Positions 1 to 11,235 of a stretch of DNA of 64,000 bases are shown piece by piece (within the stretch, counting starts at the first letter, position 1; every line of letters starts with the position of its first letter). A model generated the notes under the pieces. The model had not been told where the DNA came from. It was given only the letters and a program-made list of their open reading frames with translations, and did not search any database. Source of the DNA: Atrichornis clamosus. Its lineage: Eukaryota > Chordata > Aves > Passeriformes > Menuridae. The position numbers and the translations under genes are program-made. The stretch lies in NCBI GenBank assembly GCA_013400975.1, contig WBMZ01000359.1, positions 453-64,452 on the forward strand, written 5' to 3'.

Positions 1-160
1 CCTTGTCCAGAGTCTCTCTCCATCTTTCCTGTGGCTCCTTCAGACACGGGAAGGCCACACTGAGGTCACCCCAAAGCTTCTCCTCCCCAGGTGGAGAATC
101 CCCTCAAACAGTCCCCAATTCCCTCAACCTTTCTTTCTCTACTTCTGCTGCATTTGCATT
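1..160 (-). mobile_element. CR1 LINE fragment, antisense, cut by window edge
   Basis: Read on the minus strand, this matches the part of the avian CR1 3' region lying some distance upstream of its terminus. On the plus strand it opens with the antisense phrase CTTGTCCAGAGTCTCTCTCC, followed by segments equivalent to CCTGTGGCTCCTTCAGACAC and AAGCTTCTCCTCCCCAGG. The CR1 3' terminus would lie outside the window to the left. Similarity fades after about position 140, just before an LTR fragment begins. The copy is diverged and non-coding. Confidence 0.8.
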
Positions 161-164
161 TTCA

Positions 165-465
165 TGTTTTAATCCTGGTGGGTTGAAAAGCACCACGCAG
201 CAGCTTGGCCTCTCCTCCTCCATGGGATGGGGCAGAGAATCAGAAGGGTAAACGCGCAAAACCTAAAAACAGCTTAAGGGATAAAGCAAAAGCCGTGTGT
301 AAAAACAAAACAAGGAATCCATCCCGCACTTCCCATGGGCAGGCAGGTGTTCAGCCACCTCCAGGACAGCAGGGCTCCATCGCGGTTGGGAAGACAAGTG
401 TCACCCCTCCAAACGTCCCTGATTCCTCCTTCTTGCCGCCACTCCACATCCCCCACATGAGCAGC
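165..465 (-). mobile_element. Avian ERV solo LTR, 3' part, antisense
   Basis: In reverse complement this resembles the R/U5 side of a common avian ERVL-like LTR. Recognisable blocks on the plus strand are the terminal stretch near 165-205 (CACCACGCAGCAGC), the block near 325-375 (CACTTCCCATGGGCAGGCAG and the following CAGCCACCTCCAGG), and the block near 385-435 (GGGAAGACAAGTGTCACCCC). The upstream half of the LTR, which would carry U3 and the promoter, is not recognisable beyond about 465. No internal retroviral coding sequence is seen next to it. The exact family name is uncertain. Confidence 0.7.
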
Positions 466-2815
466 GCGTGTGCATGGGCACGCACAAGCACACAGGGAAG
501 GGCACAACGGATTGCTGTGGTGGATGTCCCTGTGCAGCCTGTGGGTCGTCAGGTTACACCTGATTTTCTCCAGGAGAGAAGAAAGGGAGGCCCCTGCAAC
601 GCCAGTAGCAACACCTCTACTGTCCCCTGGGTTTTCTTCAGTTTCCGTGTCTCATTTAGTTTCGTTTTGATTTCCAATATAACTAATTTCATAAGAAGCC
701 CTCTGGGACTGTGCACCTCAACATTTCACTAAGAATTACTTACTGGCCCTGCAAAATATCCATTTGTTCTGTCAAATACATGTGGAGCTTGCTTGCACAG
801 AGACAGAAATTCGTTGTAGTATTCAGTGACACACTAAAAGGTACACACAAAAAACGAATAAGTTTTTTGTTTTGTTCTAGTTTTTTTTTTCCTTGTGAGT
901 GTTTTGGGTTTTGCTTTTTTAGTTGTTTGTTTGTGGTTTGTTTGTGGGTTTTCATTTGTTTGGGTTTGGTTTTTTGGTTTTGGTTTTTTTTTATACTGTA
1001 AGACTGTTTTGGAACTAATGGTCACACAAAGTGTGTAGAATCCTTCTCTTTATACACATCTGTTCTCCATCCAGAAAAGCCTTAGACCAGGAGTAAAGAG
1101 AATTTTTAACTGGTGGTAAACAGAGATAAAAGTTAATTTATACACATTTTCTATTGTCTCATGGGAGCTGTACAGAAAGAAACGATCCTTACATCTGAGA
1201 AAACTTTTCTCTGTTGTAACCAAATGTTATTTTTACCTCCTCTTTTATAGAAATGTCCTTCAGTCATTCCATTTCTTCCTTCACCTGCAGTGAATTTGCA
1301 GGCAAAAATATCTGTTGGTAGATAATCCACGTTCATTTCTAGACCAGGTTATTTTTTCAGAATGTCCCATGCAAAAAAAACTGTGATGAAACACTATCTC
1401 ATAAAGCATGTAAACAAAATAACAAAGTTAAGATTCACCCCTTAAAAATTAACTTTTAGAGGATGGAATAAAACTTTCGTGGGTTTTTTTTTTACATTTA
1501 TTCTGTAGTTATTATAAAGCAAATTAATTATATCTATAGCAATTACAACATAAGTGTGTCCACAGGGATAACCTACGAATAATAGTGAAGGATTAACTCA
1601 CTGCACAAACCTCCTCCAGTGTGTGAGTTACCTCTTTTTAGTGGCCCAGCCCTGGGAGGCAGGTGATCAGAGGACAGAACAGCAGTTTTCACAGCTGTTT
1701 CCTGACATAAAACAACTGAGACTCAAATAAACCTCCCTCGTGGTCTCATGTTCGCTTCTGTCAAGCTCAGAATCTAAGCTGTTCCTAGCCCAGTCTTTTC
1801 TCTTTCCTCAGGGTCCATCTTGCCCAAACCTATTTTCTTCCCACTTGGGTGTTCACAATCACCCTACCCAAGCTGTGCTTCACAGCAAATCCTGCGTTTC
1901 TCTTTCCCCATCCCTCACCAGAATTGCACCATTTTCAATTGAATCCCGCTCCTTCCACTCAGCTCCTCTGTTTTTCCTTCTCCTGTCCCACTGGATGGCA
2001 GTCACAATATCAGTGGAAAGGTTTGTTTCAGTTAAGCTGAGATCATAATGAATTATGGAAGTAGTAAAGCCATACCTGAAATATTAATCCACTTTCTAAT
2101 ACTCTTCTTGTATTTGTTTAGGTTTGGATTTTTGCTTTGTTATTATCTCACAGGTAGCCTCATATTTAATTTAATATAATGATTGATCTGTTTTCACTGA
2201 TGACATCCAATATTGAAGTTCCCATTTATGTAGAAAGTTTCTACATAAAATAAGTGACTTTCATGAGTATTACACCACCTGAGATAGTGTTTTCAATCCG
2301 GTGTTGTGACCCTTGCTCTCAACTTGTCATGAAAATTAAGAGAACTTTCTGTTTTTCAAAGAATTTGTAAGGAAGCTCCAAAGGTGACATTTGGGAAGGG
2401 GCATGAGGGCAGGGGGTGGGATGTAAATCACCTTTATTTTCCAGGGTCTGAAAGACTTGTACTTTATCTTCACAGAACTGTAATTATTACTGAATTTACC
2501 ATTCCATGCATTTTAAAAGGGATTGGAATTGTGACAATTTAGAAAAAACCTATCTGTTAGTAACTTTTGGAATACTTAAAAGAAATAAAGATATAAACAC
2601 TGTAGAAAAATTCTATTTATTACACGTGGAAGTTAATAGTGATTTTCCTTTGAAAAGTTGGCCAGAATTAGAACTCAGAGAAAACAATTATTGACTTAAA
2701 AGGACAAAATGTTCGATGTGATATAATTGGTTCTATGTTTTTACAGGTAGAATATTTGAATCATTATTTCAATAAAACTTATTAATCAAATAAGAGAATG
2801 CAAAATTGTATTGAA
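466..2815. other. Unique AT-rich DNA, no gene seen
   Basis: Positions 466-650 are somewhat GC-rich and may be LTR-derived, but I could not match them. The rest is AT-rich unique sequence with one T/G-rich tract, annotated separately. A pyrimidine-rich patch at 1745-2000 carries two short open frames without coding character. No splice-flanked exon, RNA gene or further transposon was recognised. Confidence 0.6.
855..1003. repeat. T/G-rich low-complexity tract
   Basis: This is an irregular run of TTTG, TTTTGG and poly-T units, seen as K-rich text such as GTTTGTTTGTGGTTTGTTTG. It has no fixed period. Open frames here on either strand are made of F, C and V codons, or K, N and Q on the reverse strand, and are composition artefacts. 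Confidence 0.85.
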
Positions 2816-2874
2816 ATTCTCTCCTCTCCTCTCTTCTCTCCTCTCTTTTCCTCTCCTCTCCTCTCTTCTTTTCT
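2816..2874. repeat. Pyrimidine (CTCTC/CTCTT) microsatellite
   Basis: About 55 bases of nearly pure C/T in imperfect CTCCT and CTCTT units. It is a polypurine-polypyrimidine tract that could adopt triplex structure; this is composition only, with no functional evidence. Confidence 0.9.
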
Positions 2875-3427
2875 TACAGAATTAAGACTTTTTGGTCATT
2901 GTTACCTTCATCATTCCTTCAAAAATGGCTAGGACTATCTCCTTCATTACATATATGATTCCCCTTAAAAAGTTTAGGTAGACTAAATTATTTTATTCAG
3001 ACTTAAATAATTTTCAGATGCTTATGCTCAAACTGATACAACTTACATCCCAACCACGGTTTTCAGGAAACGTCATTAAAATAGGTTGTTTTACACATCA
3101 GTATGATTTTGAGAGAGATGAAAAATCGTAGAAAATACACCAGATCTACCTTTCCTTGAGAAAATTCACTCTATGAGGCTCTGCATTTTATGTCATGGCT
3201 GTGGGGAAACACCACGTGAAAACTACACTTGTAGATCAAATTTCCCTGCGTGCACTCACAGCGAATTTCTCACAGTTGCACTGCTTCACAGAGATATCAG
3301 CTGTATCTCCAGCACAAAAATTAACGATTCAAGATACAGTACAGAGATCATGATCTTATTCCAAGCACTTGTCTCCACGCTGCTAACTTAATCTTTTATA
3401 TACATTTTTAATATATTGCCACCTTTG
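2875..3427. other. Unique AT-rich DNA, no gene seen
   Basis: Non-repetitive sequence. One 72-codon open frame (3173-3391, plus) has no recognisable motif and no coding bias. A plus-strand GTAAGT donor-like site sits at 3431-3436, directly beside the candidate exon on the other strand, and could be chance. Confidence 0.5.
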
Positions 3428-3528
3428 TTAGGTAAGTCTGAAGCAGTTTTTGTACAGCTCAAAGTAACCGCCCTGGTTGACATCAAAGTTCCGTTTCCCC
3501 AGTCCCTCCGTGAAGGTGGGTGGCACAT
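3428..3528 (-). other. Candidate coding exon of unknown identity
   Basis: On the minus strand a CTGCAG acceptor-like site (plus positions 3529-3534) precedes about 33 codons ending in TAA at 3428-3430. The codons look unusually coding-like for this AT-rich window, with many C/G third positions and a mixed, globular-looking composition. The peptide includes TFTEGLGKRNFDVNQGG followed by YFELYKNCFRLT. I do not recognise the protein. The enclosing 135-codon open frame (3428-3835) starts inside an antisense CR1 tail, so its N-terminal half is not native coding sequence. This could be a terminal exon, a relic exon or chance. Confidence 0.2.
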
Positions 3529-3810
3529 CTGCAGCGGAAGTCCCACAGGCTAGAGAAGGAGTTTTTCCACGTGTGGTGTGAAATCTGTTCCCATTTTTCC
3601 TACCAGGTGCAACCACGCGATCTCTCGGGTCAGGCAACGTGGCCCAGCCACCAGGTGGGCAGCACGTCCACGGCTCCTGATGGTGGCCGAAGCCATTCCT
3701 CTGTGGGAGAAAACCTTGGGGCAGATGCGCACAAGCAGCACAAGCTGTGAAAATTGAGAGGGTAGAGAAGGCGAGGCAAGGCAAGATAAGGCAAAGATGT
3801 CGTATTTTCT

Positions 3811-3855
3811 GCTGGGATGGACCTTCAAGGATCATCTAGTCCAACTTCCAGAACC
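3811..3855 (-). mobile_element. CR1 LINE 3' tail, very short, antisense
   Basis: The plus-strand phrase GGACCTTCAAGGATCATCTAGTCCAACTTCCAG, read here in two parts, is the reverse of the conserved CR1 3'-terminal segment (GGTTGGACTAGATGATC... in CR1 sense). Only about 45 bases remain. This is a severely 5'-truncated, dead insertion. Confidence 0.75.
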
Positions 3856-6800
3856 TGAAATATTAATGAGTTCTTTTTATTTTCCTTTCTTTTTTTTTCT
3901 TTTTTTTTTTTTTTAATTTTTTTATGTCTCCAGGAAAACATAAACAGGATCTTTTCCTGTCAGTCTTCTCCCAGCCCTGGCCTGGCATCTGCCCATCACA
4001 TCTGTGGCAGGAAACTTGACTGGGGGGCCTTGGTAGTGTGGAGCTTGTTTGCTTTCCCTTCTATTGTCTTCTCCAAGGCAATGGTGGAAGTCCGATTAAA
4101 ACTTTGTGCTGCACGTTAAATGCAATGTAATGATTTCATCTCTGACTATTCTGACTGAGCGAGCAGCAGAAATGACTTCCTCTCAAAATGCATCAGATAA
4201 ATCTCTGTAAAAAGCATCCTCTCCATCTCCATTGCTGATTTGGTAAACCAATTTGAAATCCTAAGGCAGCAACTAAACAGCATTTGTCATTTTAATTTTA
4301 AGGTGATGGATACACACTTAAAAAGGCATCACTGTGATGAATGTTGCTGGGACATCTGAACACCTCTAAGGAGGAAACCTAGCTACCGAGGGAAGACAGA
4401 AAGCAGGAGATTAGCAATTTCATGTATTTAAAAGAACTTTGTACCTGATTTACCTGTTCTTAATGTACTGGCATAGGGCTCTTTAAAGGAAGCTGAATTT
4501 CTGCCAGCCTTCACAGTCCCTTGAAAATCAGATTCTAACAGATGGAGCATGTTCTTCAATATAAAAAAGCACATCACTGAAAATTTGATATTGATCTTTT
4601 TAGCTTTTACATTTTTGAGGCCAGAGGGAAGTGATCTTGGGAATAGTGGTAGATTTATTTTAGAGCTCAGGTGGCATCCATTTTATTCTGGCATATCAAC
4701 AAACATTTTCTGTCTGCCCATCTGCTTCTTTAATCCACTGGATGCTTAAATCAGGAAACATGTTAAGAATGACCTTTTCTGCTTAGATTTATAGTCAAGT
4801 TTAGATGCTTCTCAGTAATGAAAAATGTTGAGCTGGGTTTTTTTAGATCAGATGAAATCAAATCAGATAGTTCCAAATCTGCATAGTTGTAACAACCCAA
4901 GAGAAAAAAATTCAGTGCATCTAGGCTGGAATAAATCAGATCAGAATACAAACTGCTCTTGGATAAGTATTAGACTTTATACAGTGCAAGCAGTGGAATA
5001 ATTTCTTTACTAATTCAACAGTGTCATGTCTGCAGTAACACGTGGTGCCCAACACTAATGCAGTAGCACAGTGAATAATGACTATGATATTTTAAAGAGA
5101 TGTTTCCAAGGTTTTGGAGTTTAGGTTCTGTTAGGTTTTTTTGTCTCTTTTTTACTGGGGTATTGATCAAGACTGGCAAATAAGTACTTTTTTTTTTTTT
5201 TTCCCTTTAGGGGTTCCTTTAATTTTTAAATTGGAAACGTGACATTTACTTTGTCAAAAAAACTACTGACAATGCTGAGAAGGAGAAAGAGATTATCAGG
5301 AGGTGCAACGAAATAAAAACAAAACAAACAAACAAAAAAAAAACCCAAAAAATACATACTGTGTGGAAAGTCTGTGAAATGCACTTTAATGGTTTGGTCT
5401 TTTACCACTAAATGGAATTTCACAGCTATCCTCAGTTCAGAAGGCTTTTACAGTGCTGGCTTATGGAACAGTTGGAATTATGACTTGTAAAGGTGCTGGG
5501 TTCTGGGAATTCTCTGCTCTCCTTTTCTGCTGCTGTGGCTCTAAGTAGACAGAGGCACATTGGAAAGGCCCAAACACATGTTATCCTCCACTTGCTCCTT
5601 GATTTAAACACTCAGTAGGTTATTACAGAATCAAGGCAGATGATGGAACAGTACAAAATTTGGCAGAAGTCATAGCAATTGCTGTACATATGGATAGCTG
5701 TAGAATATGAGAAGCTCAAGAATATCAAAAAGAATATTGTTGTGTTGCTTGCAGCTTAAAGAATCTCCAGAATTGGTGCAATATTGATGTGATCCTGAAG
5801 AAATCACGAGGTTAACCTCTCACCTGTAAACCCACTTTATCACGTTGTGTCATTTCTCAAAATATGCATGCCTAATGACAGAACTTACAACCAAAATTTC
5901 ACTAATAACTGTGATTATGATGGAGATACTCCTTAGGTTTCATGTTCTTCATCCTGGCAGTATTGATTGCATTGACAGGAAATTATTTAACTACCAAAAA
6001 TTAAAAAAAAAAAAAATAAATCTGTCATTGTACAGTTGAGAGAGGATTTCTAATAAGAAAATATGTCTTGGATGGATATCTCTGATGGTCTGAAGGTTAC
6101 ATGTTCTAGAGAAAGCTGTCATCACAAATTAGATTTTTTTTTTTTTTTTTTTTCTGACATGCACTGCGTTCTTACAGGATCTCATCCCTCAGAAATGTGT
6201 TTCCTGGTAGACAATCTTTGCTTTGCCGTGAGCTGACTAATCCCAGTTGATGGATTGACAGGACATTGCAGCTCAGAGTTTATTCAGCTCTGCTTTTCAT
6301 TCCGGGCAAGCCGAGGTGCTCGTACAGTCGAAGTACAATCTTGGCTGCTCCTTTGAATTTCAGGCATCATATGTTTTGGTAGTGAGATGATAATTTATCA
6401 TCTGGGAGGGAAGGGGCTTACATACCCTTACATGGTTAGGTTTAGGGAATCAGACTTAGCATGAATGAAATTACACACAGTAGAATGTGCTAACTAATTA
6501 GTGATTCAGATGCCGTTCCTTGATCCAAAATCTCAAAGGTACGGGCCTTTAAAGAAGTGTACCTAAAGAAAAAAATATAAAATATAATTCAAGCACGTTC
6601 CCTAAATAGTAAATATTGGTCCTGCCTGGCAGGCATATGATTAAATTATGTACAGAGACAGATATCTTGACAGGCAGAAGGATTTTGAGCAGGTGAAAAA
6701 AAAAAAATAGAAAAATGTTTGGGGTTTTTGAGGGTTTCTTTTTTATAGTTTAGTTTAGTTTGGTTTCTTTTCCCTAATGTTTTTCTAGGGAAAAATTAAT

Positions 6801-8566
6801 GTTAAACACTATGGAATACTTAACCCTAAATACACCCTCACACTTATTTTATTTCATGTAAATGTTCATCAGAACTTTCCAGAAAACTTCAGGTGTATAT
6901 AAATGTTTTTGAAAATTCCATTAAAAATGGGATTTTTTTCCATTTTAGCTCACTCTTTGGAAAAAAAACAAGTACTCTCATGTCTTAATTTCAGATTATT
7001 TTTTAACAGTAGAACTGTAATTGCATTAAGTAAAGTTGTGCTGAACTCTTCTCCTTTGAGTAAGAGAAATAATAACTCTGAATATCCGGAAATAATTCCC
7101 AAGATAAAACCTCTAACCAATTTTTTAAAATCTCCATGAAAAAGGACAAAAAAAATGTGCTGATTGCCCTTTTCTTATAACCAGAGGTAAACATTCCATC
7201 TCAGATTAATCCCGAATGGAGTAGACAGGAATACTCCTGTGTCCCATATGAAACCTTATCTTCCAATGCACCAGGACTGCATTCGCTTACTTGAAGTGTC
7301 TCCTTCCTGACTTTTTAAATGTCATTCATCTCCCACTTCAAACTTCAGAACGTTTTTTCCAGAACTGTTGCCTTCTCTGCTCCCATTTCTGTTTTTGATT
7401 TCTCCTCCCAACGTGTAGCACCCAGCACGTGCCTCTATATAGGAGACTCACATTGCTGACAAGTTAAAAAAACCCTCAAAGGTATGAAGTACATGAAAAC
7501 CCCTTTTTCACTCAGAAACCGAGCAAATTTCTAGATCAGCTTTTCAAACCAAAAAAAAAAAAAAAAAGGAAGAACCACAGTGATTACCCATAACCTCCAA
7601 TTCACTCTTTTCCTTCTCCTATCTCTGAAAAATCAAAAGCAAAAAAAATGTTCTGTTTTATTTTTAAGAACTCAAAATAGGCTAGAAAGGTCATAGTTTC
7701 TTTCTCAACCTCCTCTTCTTAAAATTTCCTGTATTGCAATAAAAATATGAGATCTCAGATGATCACAATGGAGGGCATAACGAGGCAAATTAATATCTGC
7801 TCTGGTTTTATTGCCCTTAGCAGAATTTTAGGAAGCCTGAATCTGGATGGTTGATTTCTAATAAGTTGGTGTCATTAATGACTTTAAAAGATTTTAAAGA
7901 ATGCACTATTGACCTAACCTTGCTAGAAATACCTTTAAATTTGTTCTGTTCTCTATTTATTTTTGATTGATAGATTGCCTTTATGTGTTTTAATTTCTAG
8001 TTTGGGGCAGCAACTGCTGAGTTGCTCCAGTGCATCTGCAGAGCACTAACTTTTATTATTTAAAAACATAACATGAGAATGTATTCGTCATAATTCATAT
8101 GGGTAATTTTGATGTGTCTCCCAACACTGAATGAGAGAAATATAGTGTGACAAAATGAGAGAAAAGTATAATGTGACATCTCTAAAGACTTCAGCACCTC
8201 AAAGACAGGACCCTGTCAGGATCACGAAGACATTCATGACATTTCATGTTGAAGAACTGTTGATAAAATAGGGGTGGGTTTGGAGGTGTGCCTGCAACCA
8301 AAATTGAAAAATAGTGTGGTTGTTAGGAAACAGCATTTTTATATCAAAGCAACTGCCTGAGCTCACCTTTCCTCATCATGTGGGAAGTGTCAAAAATTGT
8401 GTTATGATTGTCAGGAGGTGTGAACAAGAGTCTCAAAAACACTTCTAAAATGTTTCTGTAACTTCTTTTTCTGTGGTCCTTGAGCGTACGCTCTGCTTGA
8501 GTGGGACTGCTCAGCATTTCTAGGCATTAAAGTGTCCCACACCATATTTTGTATGGATAATCTAAA
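3856..8566. other. Unique AT-rich DNA with poly-T/A tracts, no gene seen
   Basis: Long non-repetitive interval. It contains T-runs near 3888-3920, 5188-5204 and 6135-6153, an A-run near 5333-5345 and TTTAG/TTTGG low complexity near 6735-6775. Two blocks, 4070-4400 and 6155-6420, have even base composition and look like possible conserved non-coding sequence. No exon, RNA gene or transposon was recognised; the open frames are all under 80 codons and lack motifs. Confidence 0.55.
6155..6420. promoter_or_regulatory. Possible non-coding regulatory block
   Basis: A non-repetitive block with balanced composition. It carries a bicoid-type TAATCCC core (6238-6244) and, 8 bases later, a TALE/PBX-MEIS-like GATTGACAGG (6253-6262), with an upstream ACAATCTTTG SOX/TCF-like word. 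Short motifs are frequent by chance, so this rests only on clustering and texture. Cross-species conservation is unknown. Confidence 0.2.
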
Positions 8567-8815
8567 AATCATGGAATCACAGGATGGTTTCGGCTGAAAG
8601 GGCCCCTAAGGCCCATCCAGTGCCACCCCTGCCATGGCAGGGACACCTCCCACTGTCCCAGGGTGCTCCAAGCCCCGTCCAGCCTGGCCTTGGACACTCC
8701 CAGGGATCCAGGGGCAGCCACAGCTTCTCTGGGAATTTCATCCCAGCCCCTCACGACCCTCACAGGGAAGAATTTCCTCCTAAAATCCAACCTAAACTTA
8801 CACTCAGTTTGAAGA
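8567..8815 (-). mobile_element. CR1 LINE 3' fragment, antisense (~250 bp)
   Basis: A typical avian CR1 tail in reverse orientation. It begins on the plus strand with the terminal octamer relic (AATCATGGAATCACAGGATGG), shown here as AATCATGGAATCACAGG, then GGCTGAAAGGGCCCCTAAGG, CTGCCATGGCAGGGACACC, CCGTCCAGCCTGGCCTTGG and CAGGGAAGAATTTCCTCC. It is 5'-truncated and retains no ORF2 coding sequence. Open frames of 70-80 codons on both strands across it are artefacts. Confidence 0.93.
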
Positions 8816-10735
8816 TAAGAAGGAGTTAATGTCTTTTCACTGACTTGCAGCTTTGATCCGTGTTTTCTACCTGAAAATTAAGCCTCGAACGCAGACAAAC
8901 ATTTTTTCGCCACGCTTTTCTTCCATTTTCGAGACTGTGCAGAGACAGAGTGAGTCCTATACCTTTGCACATATAGATGACTGCAGCAGGCACACAACCC
9001 TGAAAAGTCAAGCCTCATTACCTGTTCCCAGAGGCCCCTGTTGATCTTGATTTCTTCTCCTGTGCTTACAGAATAGAACAATCAATACTCTGGGATAATG
9101 TATGTGCAATTAACAGGTCTCCTCAGGAGCAAAACAGGCAAAAATGATAAAGGTATGGTTTCCACAGCTGGGATACAACCCCAGTCAGTGCACTAACTCA
9201 TGATGGAATTATAGGTAGTAACTTTTTTATTGTAGCTTTGGGCCATGATAAATCTGAGTTATTTTAACACAATATATCTCTGATAGAGCTAAATGGAAGA
9301 ATAAGTTAAAAGTTGCACAATTTTTGGAGTTTTTGTTTTTCTTATAAACATTTCCTCCACTGCTTTCCCATGTCATACTTCATCTCCTCGTTATTATTTT
9401 GTGTTTTCCTCATGCAATCTTTTTCTGTACGTTCTCTACTGTGAAACCAATATCTAATTTAATAATGTCTCTAGCTATGCTCTCATTCTTTCTGTGTTTC
9501 TTTGTAATGGTCATTGCTTTCACCTCTTTTTTTTTAAAGCTACCTCTCTTAAAGAATTTGATTTCATTCCTATCATAATTGGTAGAGATTCCTATAAACT
9601 CAGTGGCTCCCCGAAAGAACTGCACAAAGATTGTTGTTTCCAACACTACAAAATCATTACAGTTTTTTTCTTCTTTCCTACCTTTGCCATGAAATTGTCT
9701 ATGTTTTTTAATTAAGCATAGAACCTTTTTCATCTTTTTTCCCAATATCTATATCCTTATATTTCAATTACTAGTTATCATCTCATGTCATGATGACATG
9801 ACATTACAATTTTATTTTTTTTAATAATATTATAATGCACTTATCCAGTCTAATTTAATTATATTTCAAATTTTCTTTTCCTACTTTGACACCAGAAAGC
9901 ATTGCCACAGTCTCTTATGGGAAGCTATTAACACGTTTAGCAAGAAGTCTTAAGTCCAAGAAATTATATTTTAATAAGCCAAGTCATCTGAAAAAAGACT
10001 CTTACCTCTCATTACAATGTTCAGGATTTATGAAATAGAAAATTACTAGATTTTCAATATACTTAGACTACCAGAGTCCTTTACAATACAGTCTGACAAA
10101 TTCTTTTGAGGCTTTACAAAACCAGTCATGTTATTAAAAAATCAGAATAACTGCACTCAGTACATTTGATTGCAAATGTATTATATCATAGAGAAAATAA
10201 CAGTTTAAACGCATGTATTTCATTTTCTTGCTCAACAAAACTTTATTCCTCTTCTTTCATAGTTCTCAAAATGAAAAGCAGAACATTAAACTCAAGTTTA
10301 ATGCATAAATTGAGGAGCTGTGTGTGAGGACAGCTAATGCAATTTAAATGTTGTATAACCCAGAGACACAAAATTAAGTTGCAGAAGGGGATATCTTGGT
10401 TTGGACACATTTTTACATTCTCTTGTCAGGTGACGTTCTCACTATGTCATTTCCAAGCATTCTTGAGTGCAGTATTGCATCTCATACTGCCTTATTTTCA
10501 CATTGTGTGTAGCAAAAGCCACAAACTGGAAATAAAATGTATGCGTGGGTGAAAATTACATCTTGTTAAGCATATGTGACAGAAAGTTAATTGTAAGGGA
10601 GTATAGGCAGTCTCTTCAATTCAAGTGCTAATTATTTAGCTACAATAACTTCATGGCATTATTTATTTCCCAGTAATTTTTTTTTTTTTTAACTTTAAGC
10701 AAGATTTTAAATTCCCACTTCAACCAAAAACGATC
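8816..10735. other. Unique AT-rich DNA, no gene seen
   Basis: Non-repetitive and AT-rich, with T-runs near 9524-9535 and 10677-10691. A near-palindrome lies at 9782-9804 (around CATGTCATGATGACATG). The 111-codon minus-strand frame at 9410-9745 is lysine/phenylalanine-rich and reads as translated AT-rich DNA, not a protein. Confidence 0.55.
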
Positions 10736-11235
10736 ACTTCAGAGCTTCCTGCCCCGACCCGCGCCCCTTTAGAATTATTTCCTCTTAAACAGATTACGAC
10801 CTTGGTAAAGGTAAACAACCGAAACTGACGTAATTTGAGCAAACCACAGCTTCATCCCGATGGGCCATTGCAACACCCTGAAGAGATGACCGGTGCCTTT
10901 CTGACAGAGCAGCAGAACTCAGGCAGGACAGAAGAATACCCCCACGCCTGTCCTGGAGCCCTGCTCCGACCGTGGCCACAGGTATCCCGGTTTCCCGGTG
11001 ACTCCTCTCCTGCAGACCCTCGCCACCTCCGCTCGCCCTCTGCCCTGCGCTACACAAAAAGGAATTATTGTCTTTTCCCTTCGCTCGTGCTGGGGCTTGG
11101 AGGGTTTCAGCTCAGAAGCCAACAGCCCAAGATGAACCTGCCAGAAGGATTAACTTCTCTCTGATCAATAGGTTCATCCGTAAGCACCGGGTTCTCCAGG
11201 AACCCGTGGTTCCCTCCTTTACTATCTTACCTAGA
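10736..11235. promoter_or_regulatory. GC-elevated block with CRE-like and FOX-like sites
   Basis: This roughly 500-base patch is clearly richer in G+C and CpG than its flanks. Near its left side are a GTAAACA FOX-type word (10811-10817) and, 9 bases on, TGACGTAA (10826-10833), a CREB/ATF-type half-consensus. Overlapping open frames run on both strands (up to 109 codons, 10835-11164 plus), which GC-rich DNA gives for free. It could be an orphan promoter or enhancer, a non-coding exon or an old unrecognised repeat. I cannot separate these. Confidence 0.25.

Noticed and set aside
205..732. 175-codon plus-strand open frame
   Set aside because: It runs through an antisense LTR fragment and unassigned flanking sequence; no recognisable protein.
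9782..9804. Near-palindrome around CATGTCATGATGACATG as an operator or hairpin
   Set aside because: Imperfect at its centre, isolated, and of a size expected by chance in 64 kb.
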